A stretch of DNA of 47,315 nucleotides from Ignavibacteria bacterium (GTDB lineage: Bacteria > Bacteroidota > Ignavibacteria > SZUA-365): NCBI GenBank assembly GCA_016720835.1, contig JADKJW010000012.1, positions 1-47,315 of the forward strand, given 5' to 3'. Made by a program: the position numbers and the translations under genes. Shown here piece after piece: positions 9,650 to 20,326 of this stretch (positions are counted from its first letter, which is position 1; every line of letters starts with the position of its first letter). Below the pieces are notes generated by a model that saw nothing but the letters and a program-made list of their open reading frames with translations, had not been told where the DNA came from and did not search any database.

Positions 9650-10779
9650 GGGTCCTGTTCGTCGGTCGCTACAACACGTCGGAGTCGATCCCGGGACCGG
9701 AGAAGGTCGCGAAACGGGTGTACGACCTGTTCGCGCGCGACGCGCGGGACGAAGTCGCGTTCGTCGAGTACTTCTTCGGTGGTCCGGGTCACGGCGCATG
9801 GAAAAAGATGTTCGGATCGGAACATCGGAGTACCGTGCCCGGCGATGTACGCAGACTCGGTCTCGCGCGGATGCCGCACTTCATCCTGCGCTTCCGGCCC
9901 GATGCGATCGTGATCGCGACGTACGAGCGCTTCGCCGTCGTGCCGCTTCTGCTGGCGGTGTTCACCGGCATTCCTGTCCTGACCATCGTGCACGGTGTGG
10001 TGCGGTACGAGAACGCTCATTTTCGACGGGAGATTCCCCGCGCGCTCGCGCGGCGCGATCGTGTCTGCGAGGGGCTGCTCTTCCGCTTTTCGGACAGGCT
10101 CGCCTTTCTCTCGGACGCGGAACGGGACATTGCCGGAACCTTCGGCCCGATCGAGGACGGGCGCGTCGCACTGGTCGCCAACGGCGTGGACGACGCGTTT
10201 TTCGCGCAGGAGCCGCCGCGCTCCCACGGCGAGGGCGGACCGCTCCGCGTCCTCTTCGCAGGCGACGAGGCGCGGCCGGAGAAAGGGTGGGCGACCGTGC
10301 GGGAAGCACTCGCCGCGTGCCGGGCACCGGTTGCGCTGACAATGGTCACCAACCGCGTATCGGGTCGCGAGGAGATCGCCAATCCCGCGGTGACGGTACG
10401 GCGCGTCGCGCCGATGCCGGACGAGGCATTCGCGCGCTTCATGCCGTCGTTCGACTGCATCGTCCTCGCGAGCAGCTACGAAACCTTTTCGCTCGTCGCG
10501 GTCGAGGCGCTGGCCGCCGGTCTCGCGGGGATCGTGACACGAGAGACGGGGATGTCACGATTCGTCGAAGACGGCATCAGCGCGCTGCTCTTCGATGCCG
10601 GAGACGCGCCCACCCTGCAGGGACATATCGAGCGTCTTGCCGCCGACCGGGATCTCCTGCAGGCGCTGTCCGTGCAGGGAAGGGCGGCGGTGGCGGGACT
10701 CGCATGGCCGACAATCGCCGCGCACTACCGCACGCTGCTTGTTCGCATGATCGCATCGCGGAAGGAGCGCGGACAATGA
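9646..10779 (+). CDS. GT4-family (GT-B fold) glycosyltransferase
   Basis: Intact 377-residue enzyme; ATG 9646 overlaps the previous stop (ATGA). The N-terminal Rossmann half begins MRVLFVGRYNTSESIPGPEK, with a Gly/Pro donor-site loop. The C-terminal half has LRVLFAGDEARPEKGW (about residues 200-215), where the Lys/Gly pair contacts the nucleotide in this family, and the E-x7-E type motif in SSYETFSLVAVEALAAGLAG (about 281-300). The retaining GT4 clan uses nucleotide-sugar donors and acts at the inner face of the cytoplasmic membrane. This is one of the few genes of the operon without any frame break, so its coordinates are reliable. Substrate not deducible. Confidence 0.88.
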   Translation: MRVLFVGRYNTSESIPGPEKVAKRVYDLFARDARDEVAFVEYFFGGPGHGAWKKMFGSEHRSTVPGDVRRLGLARMPHFILRFRPDAIVIATYERFAVVPLLLAVFTGIPVLTIVHGVVRYENAHFRREIPRALARRDRVCEGLLFRFSDRLAFLSDAERDIAGTFGPIEDGRVALVANGVDDAFFAQEPPRSHGEGGPLRVLFAGDEARPEKGWATVREALAACRAPVALTMVTNRVSGREEIANPAVTVRRVAPMPDEAFARFMPSFDCIVLASSYETFSLVAVEALAAGLAGIVTRETGMSRFVEDGISALLFDAGDAPTLQGHIERLAADRDLLQALSVQGRAAVAGLAWPTIAAHYRTLLVRMIASRKERGQ

Positions 10780-12056
10780 CCATCCTCCATCTCGTCGATC
10801 GATTCGATGTCGCGGACGGTTGCGCGCGTCACGTCTTCCTGCTCGCGCGTGAACAACAGCGCCGGGGGCATCGCGTGGAGATTGTCACTTCCGGCGGCGA
10901 CGCCCTGGAACAGGCTCGCGTCGAAGGCATGGACATCCGCATCGTGCCCGATCTCGGGCATGGAGGAAGGTCGCTTGCAGGCTTCCTTCGGGCGCGCCGG
11001 GCGCTGCGCGCATTCCGCGCGGACGTCGTGCACGCCCACCATTTTTACGCCGCGAATGTCGCGTGGTTCGCGTCGCGCGACTTCCGTCCCCGCCTCGTGC
11101 AGACGGTGCATGCCGTCATCCCGCCCGTCGGCCTGCTTCCGCACTGTGTCGGCTTGCGTCTCATCGCGGTCCGCGACGCCGTGCGCGCGGGATTGATTTC
11201 GCGCGATCCCGGGCTGGACGCGCGCATCACGGTCATCCGGAACGGGTCGGAGTTCGTCGGCGACCCGGAGCTGCTCCGGTCGATGCCCGCGTTTTCCGAG
11301 CTGCGCGCGGCGAAACGGGACGCGATGGTGATCGCCTTCATCGGACGCATCGTGGAGGCGAAGGGGTGGCGGGTGTTGATCGATGCCATCGGGCAGAGCA
11401 TCGAACACGGGGACGCGGTGATGCGGGGACGCGGTGATGCGGAGACACGGGGACACGGGGACGCGGAGACACGGGGACGCGGGGACGCGGAGACGCGGAG
11501 ACACGGAGAGTTGGGCGTCGAGTCAGAAGCGTGTCAGGAGCACGGCAGCATGCCGCGCATCATCCTCGCGATAGCGGGGAGCGGGCCTGATGAACCTGCC
11601 ATGCGCAAGGCGCTGCGTGATATGGGAATCGCGCACGTCTTCTTCGGGAGCGTGCCCAATGTGCGGCCGCTGCTCGAAGCGGCGGATGTGCTCGTCGTGC
11701 CCTCGCTGCGGATGGAAGGACTGCCGATGCTTCTCGTGGAAGCCGGTCTTGCCGGCGCCGCGGTCATCGCCTCGCGCACGGATGGCATCCCCGAGATCAT
11801 CGACGACGGCGTGCACGGGTTGCTCGTGCCTCCAGGGGATGTCGATGCGCTTGCCACCGCACTCTCGCGCATGCTGCAGGACCAGGCCTTGCGCGTGCGT
11901 CTCGCCTCGAAACTTCGGGAGCGCGTGCTGGCGGAGTTCACCGTGGAAGAGATGACGGAAAGGACGCTGCGGGTGTACGGCGCGCGACGCGGAGGGATCG
12001 CTTCTTCGCTGCACTGGAGTGCAGCGCTTGCTCGGATCGGAGCGCCTGTCGGGTGA
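10776..12056 (+). CDS. GT4-family glycosyltransferase with in-frame repeat insertion
   Basis: Intact 426-residue enzyme, last gene of the polysaccharide operon, starting at ATG 10776 (ATGA overlap). N-terminal half: ILHLVDRFDVADGCARHVF, ADVVHAHHFYAANVAWF. C-terminal half: VIAFIGRIVEAKGWRVLIDA (about 184-203), IILAIAGSGPDEPAMRKAL, then SLRMEGLPMLLVEAGLAG (donor-site Glu motif) and DGIPEIIDDGVHGLLVPPGD. Between GRIVEAKGW and the next strand lies an extra stretch of about 40 residues rich in Arg, Gly, Asp and Glu, encoded by short tandem repeats at 11405-11515. Typical GT4 enzymes have a short loop there. The insertion keeps the frame, so the enzyme may still fold. The C terminus after residue 405 (SSLHWSAALARIG) is not typical either. 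Confidence 0.85.
   Translation: MTILHLVDRFDVADGCARHVFLLAREQQRRGHRVEIVTSGGDALEQARVEGMDIRIVPDLGHGGRSLAGFLRARRALRAFRADVVHAHHFYAANVAWFASRDFRPRLVQTVHAVIPPVGLLPHCVGLRLIAVRDAVRAGLISRDPGLDARITVIRNGSEFVGDPELLRSMPAFSELRAAKRDAMVIAFIGRIVEAKGWRVLIDAIGQSIEHGDAVMRGRGDAETRGHGDAETRGRGDAETRRHGELGVESEACQEHGSMPRIILAIAGSGPDEPAMRKALRDMGIAHVFFGSVPNVRPLLEAADVLVVPSLRMEGLPMLLVEAGLAGAAVIASRTDGIPEIIDDGVHGLLVPPGDVDALATALSRMLQDQALRVRLASKLRERVLAEFTVEEMTERTLRVYGARRGGIASSLHWSAALARIGAPVG
11405..11515 (+). repeat. GC-rich minisatellite inside the GT4 gene
   Basis: About 110 bases made of imperfect copies of 9-base units such as GGACGCGGA, GACACGGGG and GGTGATGCG, often paired as 18-base units (for example GACGCGGAGACACGGGGA). 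It encodes a low-complexity peptide with repeats of GDAETR and RGHGDAETRG. Copy number cannot be trusted in an indel-rich assembly. It is a tandem array, not a CRISPR, since there are no unique spacers. Confidence 0.85.
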
Positions 12057-12084
12057 AAGGAAAAGGAAGTATTTTGGATACTGT

Positions 12085-12117
12085 TGTCAGGAAGCGGCGG
12101 AATCGAATGTCCTGACA
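12085..12117. promoter_or_regulatory. Inverted repeat after the polysaccharide operon
   Basis: TGTCAGGA at 12085-12092 and its exact complement TCCTGACA at 12110-12117 are separated by 17 bases. It lies 29 bases after the last glycosyltransferase stop and 100 bases before the next start, so it could be a transcription end or a regulator site for the downstream gene. There is no U-run after it, so intrinsic termination is not clear. Confidence 0.35.
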
Positions 12118-12217
12118 GGGCGACGCCTCCGCATAAGGCAGGACGAATCCCCGGCGGTTGCTATTCTCGCGCCCTCGTTCATGTGCATCGTCGATCCCTT
12201 CAAAAAGGAGCACAGTG

Positions 12218-14282
12218 ATGATCTCCGTCATGCGCATCATTCTCGGCATATCGCTGCTTGTTCTCCCCTTTGCCAGTGGACACGCGCAGTGGGAGCGCAT
12301 GGATGGTCCTGAAGGCGGGACTGTCAAACAATTGGCAGGTGAGGGCGCTCTCCTCGTGGCAAACCTGTGGTCTGGAGTGTTCGTGAGAATCGGTGGGGGA
12401 ACGCGATGGGTGTCGACAGGTTTCCCCGATAGATGCGAAGCCGTGGGAGTGCACGGGAATACCCTGTTCGCGGCAAGCTACGATCAAGGCGTGTACCGCT
12501 CAACGGACGCGGGCGTTTCCTGGCAGCCCTGCTGCGATACACTCCGATACGCGGAACCACGCATCATCGCCTCCAGCAGCGCCGCAATTGCGATTGCTTC
12601 GGAACGAAAAGGCGTGTGGGTCTCGAGAGACAGAGGCGACACCTGGCAATCCGCATCGGAGACGTTGTCGAACCATGATTTCTCCGCGCTCTCGATGACC
12701 GGGGACGTCCTGTATGCGGCGGGCAACTACGAGGCGGGCAGCCCGTGCAAACTGTACCGCAGCACGAATTTCGGGACGCGTTGGGATTCCCTGGCCGTCC
12801 CGAACAATCCACTCGACCGTGGTGATATTTACCATCTCTCCTCCCTTGGTGCGACCGTCCTTGGATCCTTCAGCCGCACCTTGATCATCTCCAAGGACAG
12901 CGGAGCGCACTGGACCTCTTTCGCCAACATTTTGACCATTGGCTCGATCAGGGCCGTTCTCGCAACGGACAACGCATTGTACGTTGCCGCGGATGCGGGC
13001 TTCTACCGCTCACTCGACACCGGAAACACGTGGAACCGATGCGGTACGGGAATGCTCGACACGGCCATTCTCTGCCTGTACGAGCATGAAGGCGCGCTCC
13101 TCGCCGGGACACGCAACGGCGGGGTGTTGTCCTCGCACGATCGCGGCGCGACCTGGACATCGTCCAATGCCGGATTGAACGAATCGCGCGTCAATGCGCT
13201 GCTCATCGGACCCGAGACGCTGTATGCCGGCACGGCGAGCAGGGGGCTGGCGACCTGCGATGCGGAGGGACTTCGCTGGACCATCGGAACATTGCCGCGC
13301 TGCCGCCGATCCGCGCTCTTGCGGGCAACGGCGCCGCGATGTACGCCGGGACCTTTCAGGGCGTGTTCCGCTCCCCGGATCACGGCGCGACGTGGACCGA
13401 CGTCAGCGCGGGCATGAACGGTGGAGATGTCCGGTCGCTCCTGATGCATGAAAACACCCTTTTCGCGGGTGGAGCCGTGATGCAGTTCACGACCGACGGA
13501 GGAGCCACGTGGACGTCGCCGTCAGGCACGGTACGCCCGAAGGATATCACCTCCCTCGCCGCCATCGGAGATACCATACTCGCCCGGAACGCCCGCGAAC
13601 GCGACGTTCCGTTCCTGTGACAGGGGCTGACCTGGAAATGGATGAGTTCGCTTGCCGTTCCCGGTGTCACCCGGGGCTGCTGGCGCATGACGGGGATTTC
13701 TACGCGGCGACCGACAACGGGGTGTTTCGATCCACGGACAGGGCGACAACCTGGACGAGCATCTATTCATCGAAAGCTGATGCGATCGGGGCTGGCTCTG
13801 GAATGCTTTTCCGGTCGATGTGGTCGAGCTTGTATGTCACCACCGACGGCGGGTCGAATTGGAGGCATATCGGTCCCGGATCTTCCACTGACATGCCTCG
13901 AGCAACCTGCATCGCCTTGAGCGGAACATATCTCTTCGTCGGCACGGAAGAACAAGGAATCTGGCGGCGTGCGTTGGCCGATATTGTGGCGGTCGAAGCG
14001 ATACCCGCGCACGCGGCGACAAGCCTGCGCATCGAACGGAATATACCCAACCCGTTTTCCACTGGAACGAATATCACCTTCACGGTGCCCGGCAATCAGT
14101 CTGTCGCACTGCGGATCCATGATATGGCCGGACGCATTGTTGCCGTGCCGGCCTCCGGCGAATATCGAGCGGGAACGCATACAATTGCGTTCGACGCGAC
14201 GGGACTTCCGTGCGGAATGTATGTCTGCCGTCTCACATCGGAATCGGAGAGCGTGTCGCGGACTATGATTGTCGCGAGATAG
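12218..14282 (+). CDS. T9SS-sorted secreted protein with Asp-box (BNR/YCF48-like) repeats
   Basis: Secreted protein of about 690 residues. ATG 12218 has AAGGAG seven bases upstream and begins a signal peptide (MRIILGISLLVLPFASGHAQ). Then come many copies of the sialidase-type Asp-box, S-x-D-x-G-x-T-W: YRSTDAGVSWQ, VSRDRGDTWQ, YRSLDTGNTWN, SSHDRGATWT, FRSPDHGATWT, FTTDGGATWT, YVTTDGGSNWR. These repeats build beta-propellers. The end has a T9SS type A sorting domain: NIPNPFSTGTNITFTVPG, then IHDMAGRIV and LPCGMYVCRL, which targets export through the outer membrane by type IX secretion. Frameshifts near 13300 and 13620 split it in three. Function is unknown; such propellers often bind ligands without catalysis. 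It has its own ribosome-binding site and is not part of the glycan operon. Confidence 0.85.
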
Positions 14283-14342
14283 TACACCCGAAACCATCCG
14301 GACCGGGCCTCGCCATTTCGTGTGCGTCCGCGAAATCATACT

Positions 14343-14380
14343 CCCGCAGACGCGGCTTCCCTCCAAGCCGCACCTGCGGG
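14343..14380 (+). terminator. Strong interrupted hairpin, likely transcription end
   Basis: CCCGCAG (14343-14349), AC, GCGGCTT (14352-14358), a six-base loop, AAGCCGC (14365-14371), AC, CTGCGGG (14374-14380). Fourteen perfect base pairs with one symmetrical AC/AC internal bulge, 60 bases after the stop of the propeller gene and before the metal-efflux operon. There is no U-tract. It could instead be an operator dyad for the operon downstream. Confidence 0.5.
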
Positions 14381-14421
14381 GCACGCTTGCAAACCAGCAC
14401 ACCGAAACGTAGTTTCACACC

Positions 14422-14834
14422 ATGTTTGCAGCACGCGCCAAATACGTTGTCCGCCCTGCGGAACGCTTCTCGTGTTCATCTCACCATCTCGCTGTTCTGG
14501 TGCGGGGATGCCGGACGTGCCGACGGTGCGGGCGACGAACCAGGCACCTCCACGATTATGTTCCTTCCACTCCGGGCAGGATACCGGCTCCCACCAGCAC
14601 GGCGACGATTCCGCGAGCTGCATGTGCGTCTGCCATATGCCGTCGATGCTCGGATTCACATTTGACTCTTCGGGCACCCTGCCCGCGCAACGCAGCAGAT
14701 TCGAGTTCATCGAGTCCTCTTCGTCCTCCCCTCCCGCTCGATCTACCACCCTCCAAAGGCATAGCGCTTCTCCCGCTTCCCGGTTCCGTACGAATGCGAC
14801 GGGATCATCCATCGGTATGGTGTACATCATTTGA
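14422..14834 (+). CDS. Small Cys/His-rich protein heading the metal-efflux operon
   Basis: Tentative gene of about 135 residues. Start ATG 14422 (MFAARAKYVV) is followed by a hydrophobic stretch readable in another frame (VHLTISLFWCG), consistent with a signal or anchor. The central part, 14560-14650, encodes CSFHSGQDTGSHQHGDDSA then SCMCVCHMPSML: a His/Asp-rich run and a C-x-C-x-C-H-M cluster, good soft-metal ligands. The tail is Ser/Pro/Arg-rich to the stop at 14834. Small His/Cys-rich periplasmic proteins commonly precede cation-efflux genes in this superphylum, which fits the genes that follow. A frameshift near 14500-14550 is needed to link the anchor and the metal cluster. The start of the TolC-like gene lies 12 bases beyond. 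Confidence 0.5.
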
Positions 14835-14846
14835 GCGAGGTTCAGC

Positions 14847-16099
14847 GTGGTGAGACGTATTTCACTTGCGGGGCTGTTGTCCCTTGTTTGCCCATGTCTT
14901 GGCATTCTCGCAGCCGGGAGACAGGATTTCCCTGCGTGGTGCCATCGGATTGTTGGGGCAGAATAATCCGGAGAACATCGGCGCCAGACGAAGCATCGTA
15001 CGCCGCCCAGAGTCGATACCTGCGGGGATGTCCCCACCGCCGATGGAGCTCTCCGTGACGTATGACTACATCCCGGCCGGGAGCGGCTTTGCGAGCTTCG
15101 GTGAACGGGTTTTCGGGATCAGTCAATCCTTTGATTTCCCGACGACGATCGCGCTTCGCGGCTCGGCGCTGTCATCAGAAGTCCGCGCAACCGAGGCTGA
15201 TGCGCGTACCGTTTCATACGCGGTCAGGAGGCAGGTAACGGATGCCTCTACGCGGTGCTCGCACGGGAGCAGAAGCTCCGGCTTGCCGGAAAATCTTCAG
15301 ATTGACTCCGATTTTGCTCAAAAAGGCGCGCCCGCGCCATACGGTTGGCGAAAGGCACGAGCACGGAACAATTGACGGCGAGGGTACAGCAGACACAGGC
15401 GCAGAGCGATGTCGAGAGCGCACGTAACGAACTCGGGAAAGCTGTTCATGCGTTGAATTACGCGCTCGGCCGCGGAGCGGATCTGTCGGTACGAGACTAC
15501 GTGCTAGTCGACACGCTCGCGTACATCTCGCAGATGTACGACGTCGATTCGTTGATCCGGCGGGCATATCCTCAGACGCGCAACTTCAAGCGGCGGAATT
15601 CAGGCGTGATGCTGCCTCATACAATCGTGGCATAGCATGGTCCGCACTGCTACCCAGTTTTAATGCGTCCTATGCGCTGTACCGGCACGCCACCGGCGCC
15701 GCGTCCTACGGAGTGGCGCTCGGTATTTCCGTGCCGATCTGGTTCATGTTGGACCAGCGAGGACAGATTCAGGAGGCGGCCGCAACCTACTCGATCATAG
15801 AGGCGGAGTTGACTTCCAGAAGGAATTTCTTGAATGCCGAGGTGCGGAAAGCATACTTGGATTTTCGCGATGCCGAACGACAGGTGACGCTCTGCCAGGA
15901 GGAATTGCTCCCTCAGGCGGAAGAGGTGCACCGTGTCGCCTCGAGCAGCTACCAGGCGGGCGAAAGCACGTACCTGGAGTTCCTCCAGGCGCGACAGACG
16001 TTGATTTCTGTGCGTGGAACGACCATCAACGCGCTGCTCAACTACCAGAGCGCGGTCGCTCGCCTTGAGTATGCTGTCGGAAAACCGATCAATGAATGA
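14847..16099 (+). CDS. TolC-family outer-membrane efflux protein, CusC/CzcC-like (frameshifted)
   Basis: Outer-membrane channel of the tripartite metal pump. Likely start GTG 14847 with GAGCGAGG upstream, giving a signal peptide (ISLAGLLSLVCPCLGILA). Blocks in order: GAIGLLGQNNPEN, VFGISQSFDFPTTIALRGS, QLTARVQQTQAQSDVESARNE-like helical sequence (15370-15440), YALGRGADLSVRDYVL, then the second half of the internal repeat, SLIRRAYPQ, YGVALGISVPIWFMLDQRGQ and VHRVASSSYQAGESTYLEFL, a standard TolC helix ending NYQSAVARLEYAVGKPINE. About 415 codons, normal for the family. Indels occur near 14925, 15260, 15310, 15330 and 15580. The fusion-protein gene follows 31 bases later. Confidence 0.8.
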
Positions 16100-16130
16100 T
16101 ACGACCCATCAGATCAGAGGATAGAAACAG

Positions 16131-17322
16131 ATGAAACAACAGACATGCATTTTTCCCTTCTTCATGGTCGTTCTCTGCGCGATCATGGCCGGGTACACGG
16201 GCGAAAAAAAGGAGAGCGACGGATGCCGGGGGGCACAACGAACAGGAAAACACCTAACGCTGTCGAAGAATCGGCGCAGGGAGATCGGTCTCACCACGAC
16301 GATCGCTGAAATGAAACCCCTTATCGGCACCATGGTGGTTCCGTCGAAGCTGCTCCCGAATCAGGACCTCGAAGCGCACGTCAGTTCCTTCGTTCAAGGG
16401 GGGTCCGGAAGGTGTTCGCGAACGTCAGGAACGCCGTCAGGGAAGGGCAGGAACTTCTTCGTCGAAGGGCTCGAGGTCGGACAGATCCAAATCGAACTTC
16501 ATCAAGGCGAAAGCGCAGATGGATTTTGCGGAAGCCAATTACCTGCGCCTGAAAACGCTCCTCGAGCAGAAGGTGGGATCGCAGAAGGCCTTCCTCGAGA
16601 GTCAGGCGGAGTTCGACAAGGCGCGCGCGGAATTCAGCGCCGAGGACAAGCGCATCCACTCGATCGGCCTCACCGATGCCGACCTGTTGAAATTCGTGGC
16701 GCCCTGAACGCGTTTGAAAAGGAGGGGCATATCGAGGACGTGCTTCCGATTCGGGCGCCCATTTTAGGCACCATCGTCGAACGAAGCGTCGTCATCAGTC
16801 GGCTCGTGGATACGCCGACCCTCGGCATTCAAAATTGTGAATTCATCGCAGCTCTGGGCGGAAGGGCAGGTGCATGAAATGGCGCTTCCCCTGCTCAGCG
16901 GAAAACCGGATGTCTCGTTCACCGCCACCGCCTTTCCCGGAGAGGAATTTCGCGGCAAGGTCATCTATATCGCTCCGGTCGTCGACGAGCGGAGCAGAAC
17001 GATCACGATACGCGCGGCGATTCCAAATCCGCGCGGTCGCCTGAAACCGCAGATGTTCGGCGAACTGCGCGTGCCCACCGGCGGCGGCGCGCGGGGGATC
17101 CTTATCCCGGCTGAATCCGTGCAGAAGGACGGCGAGACGACGTTCGTGTTCGTTGCAGTGAACGACACGACGTTCGCGCGACGGAACGTCTCCCTCGGGG
17201 CGTCGTCCGCTCCCACGGTGGAGGCGCGCGAGGGCATCGCGCCCGGCGAAAAAGAGTCGTGACGAAGGAGCCTTCCAGCTGAAGTCGGAGCTGTTGAAGC
17301 ACTCCTTGAGGAGGACCACTAG
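16131..17322 (+). CDS. RND efflux membrane-fusion protein, CusB/CzcB-like (frameshifted)
   Basis: Periplasmic adaptor linking the RND pump to the TolC-like channel. ATG 16131 opens a lipoprotein-like or signal sequence (FFMVVLCAIMAGYTG). Then LTLSKNRRREIGLTTTIAEM, a typical CzcB entry strand, a biotinyl-lipoyl part around VREGQELL, the alpha-hairpin MDFAEANYLRLKTLLEQK and FLESQAEFDKARAEFSAE (16520-16650), the second lipoyl half PIRAPILGTIVERSVV, and the beta-barrel FKGKVIYIAP-type strand (FRGKVIYIAPVVDERSRTI), ending with GILIPAESVQKDGETTFVF. Rejoining the last frame gives the conserved end through KSELLKHSLEEDH, stop TAG 17320-17322. Indels near 16400, 16470, 16705, 16800, 16830 and 17260. 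Confidence 0.82.
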
Positions 17323-17324
17323 CC

Positions 17325-20306
17325 ATGCTGGAACAGATTATCGCGCTTACGCTCAAACACAAGAGCTTCGTACTCGTGGCCGTGATCATCATGATGATCT
17401 TCGGCGTGTATTCGACCCTTACGATACCGATCGACGCCTTCCCCGATGTCACCAACACGCAGGTGGAGATTCTGAGTGACGCCCCCGGCCTCTCCGCGCT
17501 GGAGATCGAGCGCTTCGTCACGTTCGATCGAGACGTCGATGCGCGGTCTACCCGACGTCGACAGGGTACGGTCCATTACGAAGTTCGGCCTCTCCGTCGT
17601 CACGATCGTCTTCGAAGACGACGTCGACATCTATTTTGCGCGGCAACTCGTCTTCGAACGTCTGGAAGAGGCGCGGTCGAAGGTGCCTCCGGGTCGACGT
17701 CGCCCTTGGCCCGATAGCGACGGCCATGGGGGAGATCTATCAGTACACGCTGGAGGGCGACATGCCCTCCGATCCGCGGGAGCAGGCGCGCGTTCTGACG
17801 GACCTGCGCACACTGCAGGAATGGGTCATCACGCCGTTGTTGAAAAGCGTGCGGGGCGTGAACGAGATCAATTCCTTCGGCGGGTAGGTCAAGCGGTATC
17901 AGATCGTCGTGCAGCCGAACAGACTGCTCGCGTACAATCTCACGCTCAACGACGTCTATCGCGCGGTCGAAGAGAACAATCTCAGAATGTCGGGGGGGAA
18001 CGATCTCGACCGGCATTCCGAGCAATTCATCGTGCGGGGACCAGGGCGCGGCGCTCATCGACGGAAAGCGCGAAGTGGTGGGCGGTATCGTGATGATGCT
18101 CCGCGGGGAGAACAGCCGCGAGGTGGTGGACCGGGTGAAGGAAAAAGTGAAGGAGATCAACGAGAACAACATCCTTCCCGCGGGCATTCGCATCGTTCCG
18201 TATTACGTAACCCCGACATCGTCCTCGCAGCGTCTGGACGCCGACACGGGCGCTGATCGAGGGTTCCGTGTTTGTCGTGCCGATCCTCTATCTCCTGCTC
18301 GGGAGTTTCCGGGGCGCGGTGGTCGTCCTCATCGCGCTGCCGTTGTCGCTGCTCCTGACCTTCATCGTCATGAAGAATTTCGGATTGAATGCGAACCTGA
18401 TGACCCTCGGAGGGCTGGCGATTTCCATCGGCATGAAGATCGACGCGACAATCATCCAGGTGGAGAACGTCCAACGACATCTGAGCGAAGCCGGGGGCGG
18501 TGAACGCAGACTCTCTACCGTCCTTCGGGCGGTGCTGGAAGTCAGGCAGCCGAGCATATACGGCGAAATCATCATTGCCATGACCTTCATTCCCATCATG
18601 GCCCTCGAGGGGTTGGAAGGCAAAATGTTCACGCCGCTTGCACTGACGGTGGCCATCACCCCCTTCTCAGTTCCTCCTGCTCTCGATCGGCGTCATTCCG
18701 TGTTGTGCGCCCTGGTGCTTGAGGCCGGCAGGGAAAAGGAGAGCGCCATCATGCGTTGGTCGAAACAGGCGTACACGCCCGCGCTCGCATGGGCAATGCG
18801 GAAACGGGTGTTCGTGCTGACTTCCGCGACTGTGTTGCTCTTCGCTGCTCTGGCAACCATTCCCTTTCTCGGCACCGAGTTCATCCCGGTGATGGACGAG
18901 GGCGCCTTCGACATGGATGTGCAGCTTCTGCCGGGGGTTTCGCTGGACAAATCTCTGGAGGTCACCAAGCTCGTCGAGAAAAAGCTGAAAAATTTCGGAA
19001 CTGGCCACCGTGGTGTCGCGCACGGGGCAGACAGGTGTCGCGCTCGAGGCCAGAGGAGTCGACAAGACGGGTTTCACCGGCGTCCTCAAACCGCGGTCGG
19101 AGTGGACAACCACGCACGACCGCGAAGAGCTGATCGACAGAATGCGGAGCGAGGTTGCAACCATCCCCGGCATGGCGTTCAGCTTCAGTCAGCCGATCCA
19201 GTGCCGCATCGACGAGCTGGTGGCGGGCAGCGCGCGCAGCTCATCATCAAGCTCTTCGGCGAGAACATGGATAGTCCTGCGGGAAAAGGCCGACGCGATC
19301 GGACGGATCGTCGGCGGCATCCGGGGAACAGCCGACCTCGTCGTCGAACGCATCGCCGGCCAGCCGTATCTCTCCATCACCATCGACCGCAACAAGATCG
19401 CCCGGCACGGCCTGAACGTCGGCGATGTGCAGACGTCATCGAAACCGCGATCGGCGGAAAGGTTGCCACCCAGTTCACAGGGGAGAAGCGGTCCTTCGAC
19501 GTCACGGTGCGCTACCCGCTCGAGCAGCGGAACTCCGTCGAAACGATCAGCGCGGCGCTCGTCGCCGCACCGGCGGGATACAATGTGCCCGCTGAATCAA
19601 CCCGCGGCATCGCCGTCGTGGAGTTCGGTGCAGGTGAGCCGCGAGGACGGGCTGCAGAATCGGCATCGAGATCAACATTCCAGGACCGCGATATCGGCAG
19701 TTTTGTCGCGGAAGAAGGAGGGCGATACAGCGGCAGGTTGCACTGCCGGCGGGCTATTATACGACCTGGGGCGGTCAGTTCGAAAATCAGCAGCGCGCGA
19801 TGAACAAGCTGATGTTCATCGGTCCGCTGGTCATCGGACTGATTCTCCTGCTCCTGTTCGCGACGTTCCGGTCCTCCGCCTCGCCCTCCTGGTGATCACC
19901 AATCTCCCGTTCGCGATGATCGGCGGCGTCTTTGCTCTGTTCATATCAGGTCTGTACCTGTCGGTCCCCGCGTCCGTCGGCTTCATCGTCCTGTTCGGCG
20001 TGGCGGTGCTTCAATGGTGTGGTCCTGGTGTCGCACATCACCCAGCTGCGCCAGGAAGGCGCGCCGATGGAGGATGCCATCCTTCGCGGAAGCCGCGACC
20101 GGCTTCGTCCGGTGCTGATGACCGCACTCATCGGAATATTCAGCCTGATTCCGGTGCTGTATGCGTCTGGTCCCGGCTCTGAAGTCCAGCGGCCCCTGGC
20201 GATGGTCGTGGTCGGTGGCCTCATCACTTCGACGATTCTCACTCTTGTCGTTCTGCCAGCGTTGTACCAGTGGTTCGAACGGCGCGATGTGGAAGCCGAA
20301 CTGTAA
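17325..20306 (+). CDS. Heavy-metal RND efflux pump, CusA/CzcA family (heavily frameshifted)
   Basis: Inner-membrane proton-driven pump of about 1000 residues. ATG 17325 is three bases after the adaptor stop and preceded by GAGGAGGA. TM1: FVLVAVIIMMIFGVYSTL. Porter region: IPIDAFPDVTNTQVEI, GLPDVDRVRSITKFGLSVV, PLLKSVRGVNEINSFGG. TM2-6 core at 18260-18670: VFVVPILYLLLGSFRGAVVV, then LAISIGMKIDATIIQVENVQ, whose IDA Asp matches the proton-relay Asp of heavy-metal pumps; the Ala after Asp is more like CusA than the Gly of CzcA. Later: FLGTEFIPVMDEGAFDMDVQ, GGKVATQFTGEKRSFDVTVR and the C-terminal TM9-12 region up to VLPALYQWFERRDVEAEL. At least ten indels. The substrate could be Cu/Ag or divalent metals; sequence alone does not decide. 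Confidence 0.85.
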
Positions 20307-20326
20307 CATCCAAGAGAGAAAAAACC

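Noticed and set aside
11405..11515. Repeats in the GT4 gene as a CRISPR array
   Set aside because: Units are 9-18 bases, adjoining, with no unique spacers and no cas genes nearby.
9438..12056. One 872-codon open frame covering three genes
   Set aside because: Only the part from 10776 encodes a real protein in that frame; the earlier part is a shadow of the GT2 and first GT4 genes.
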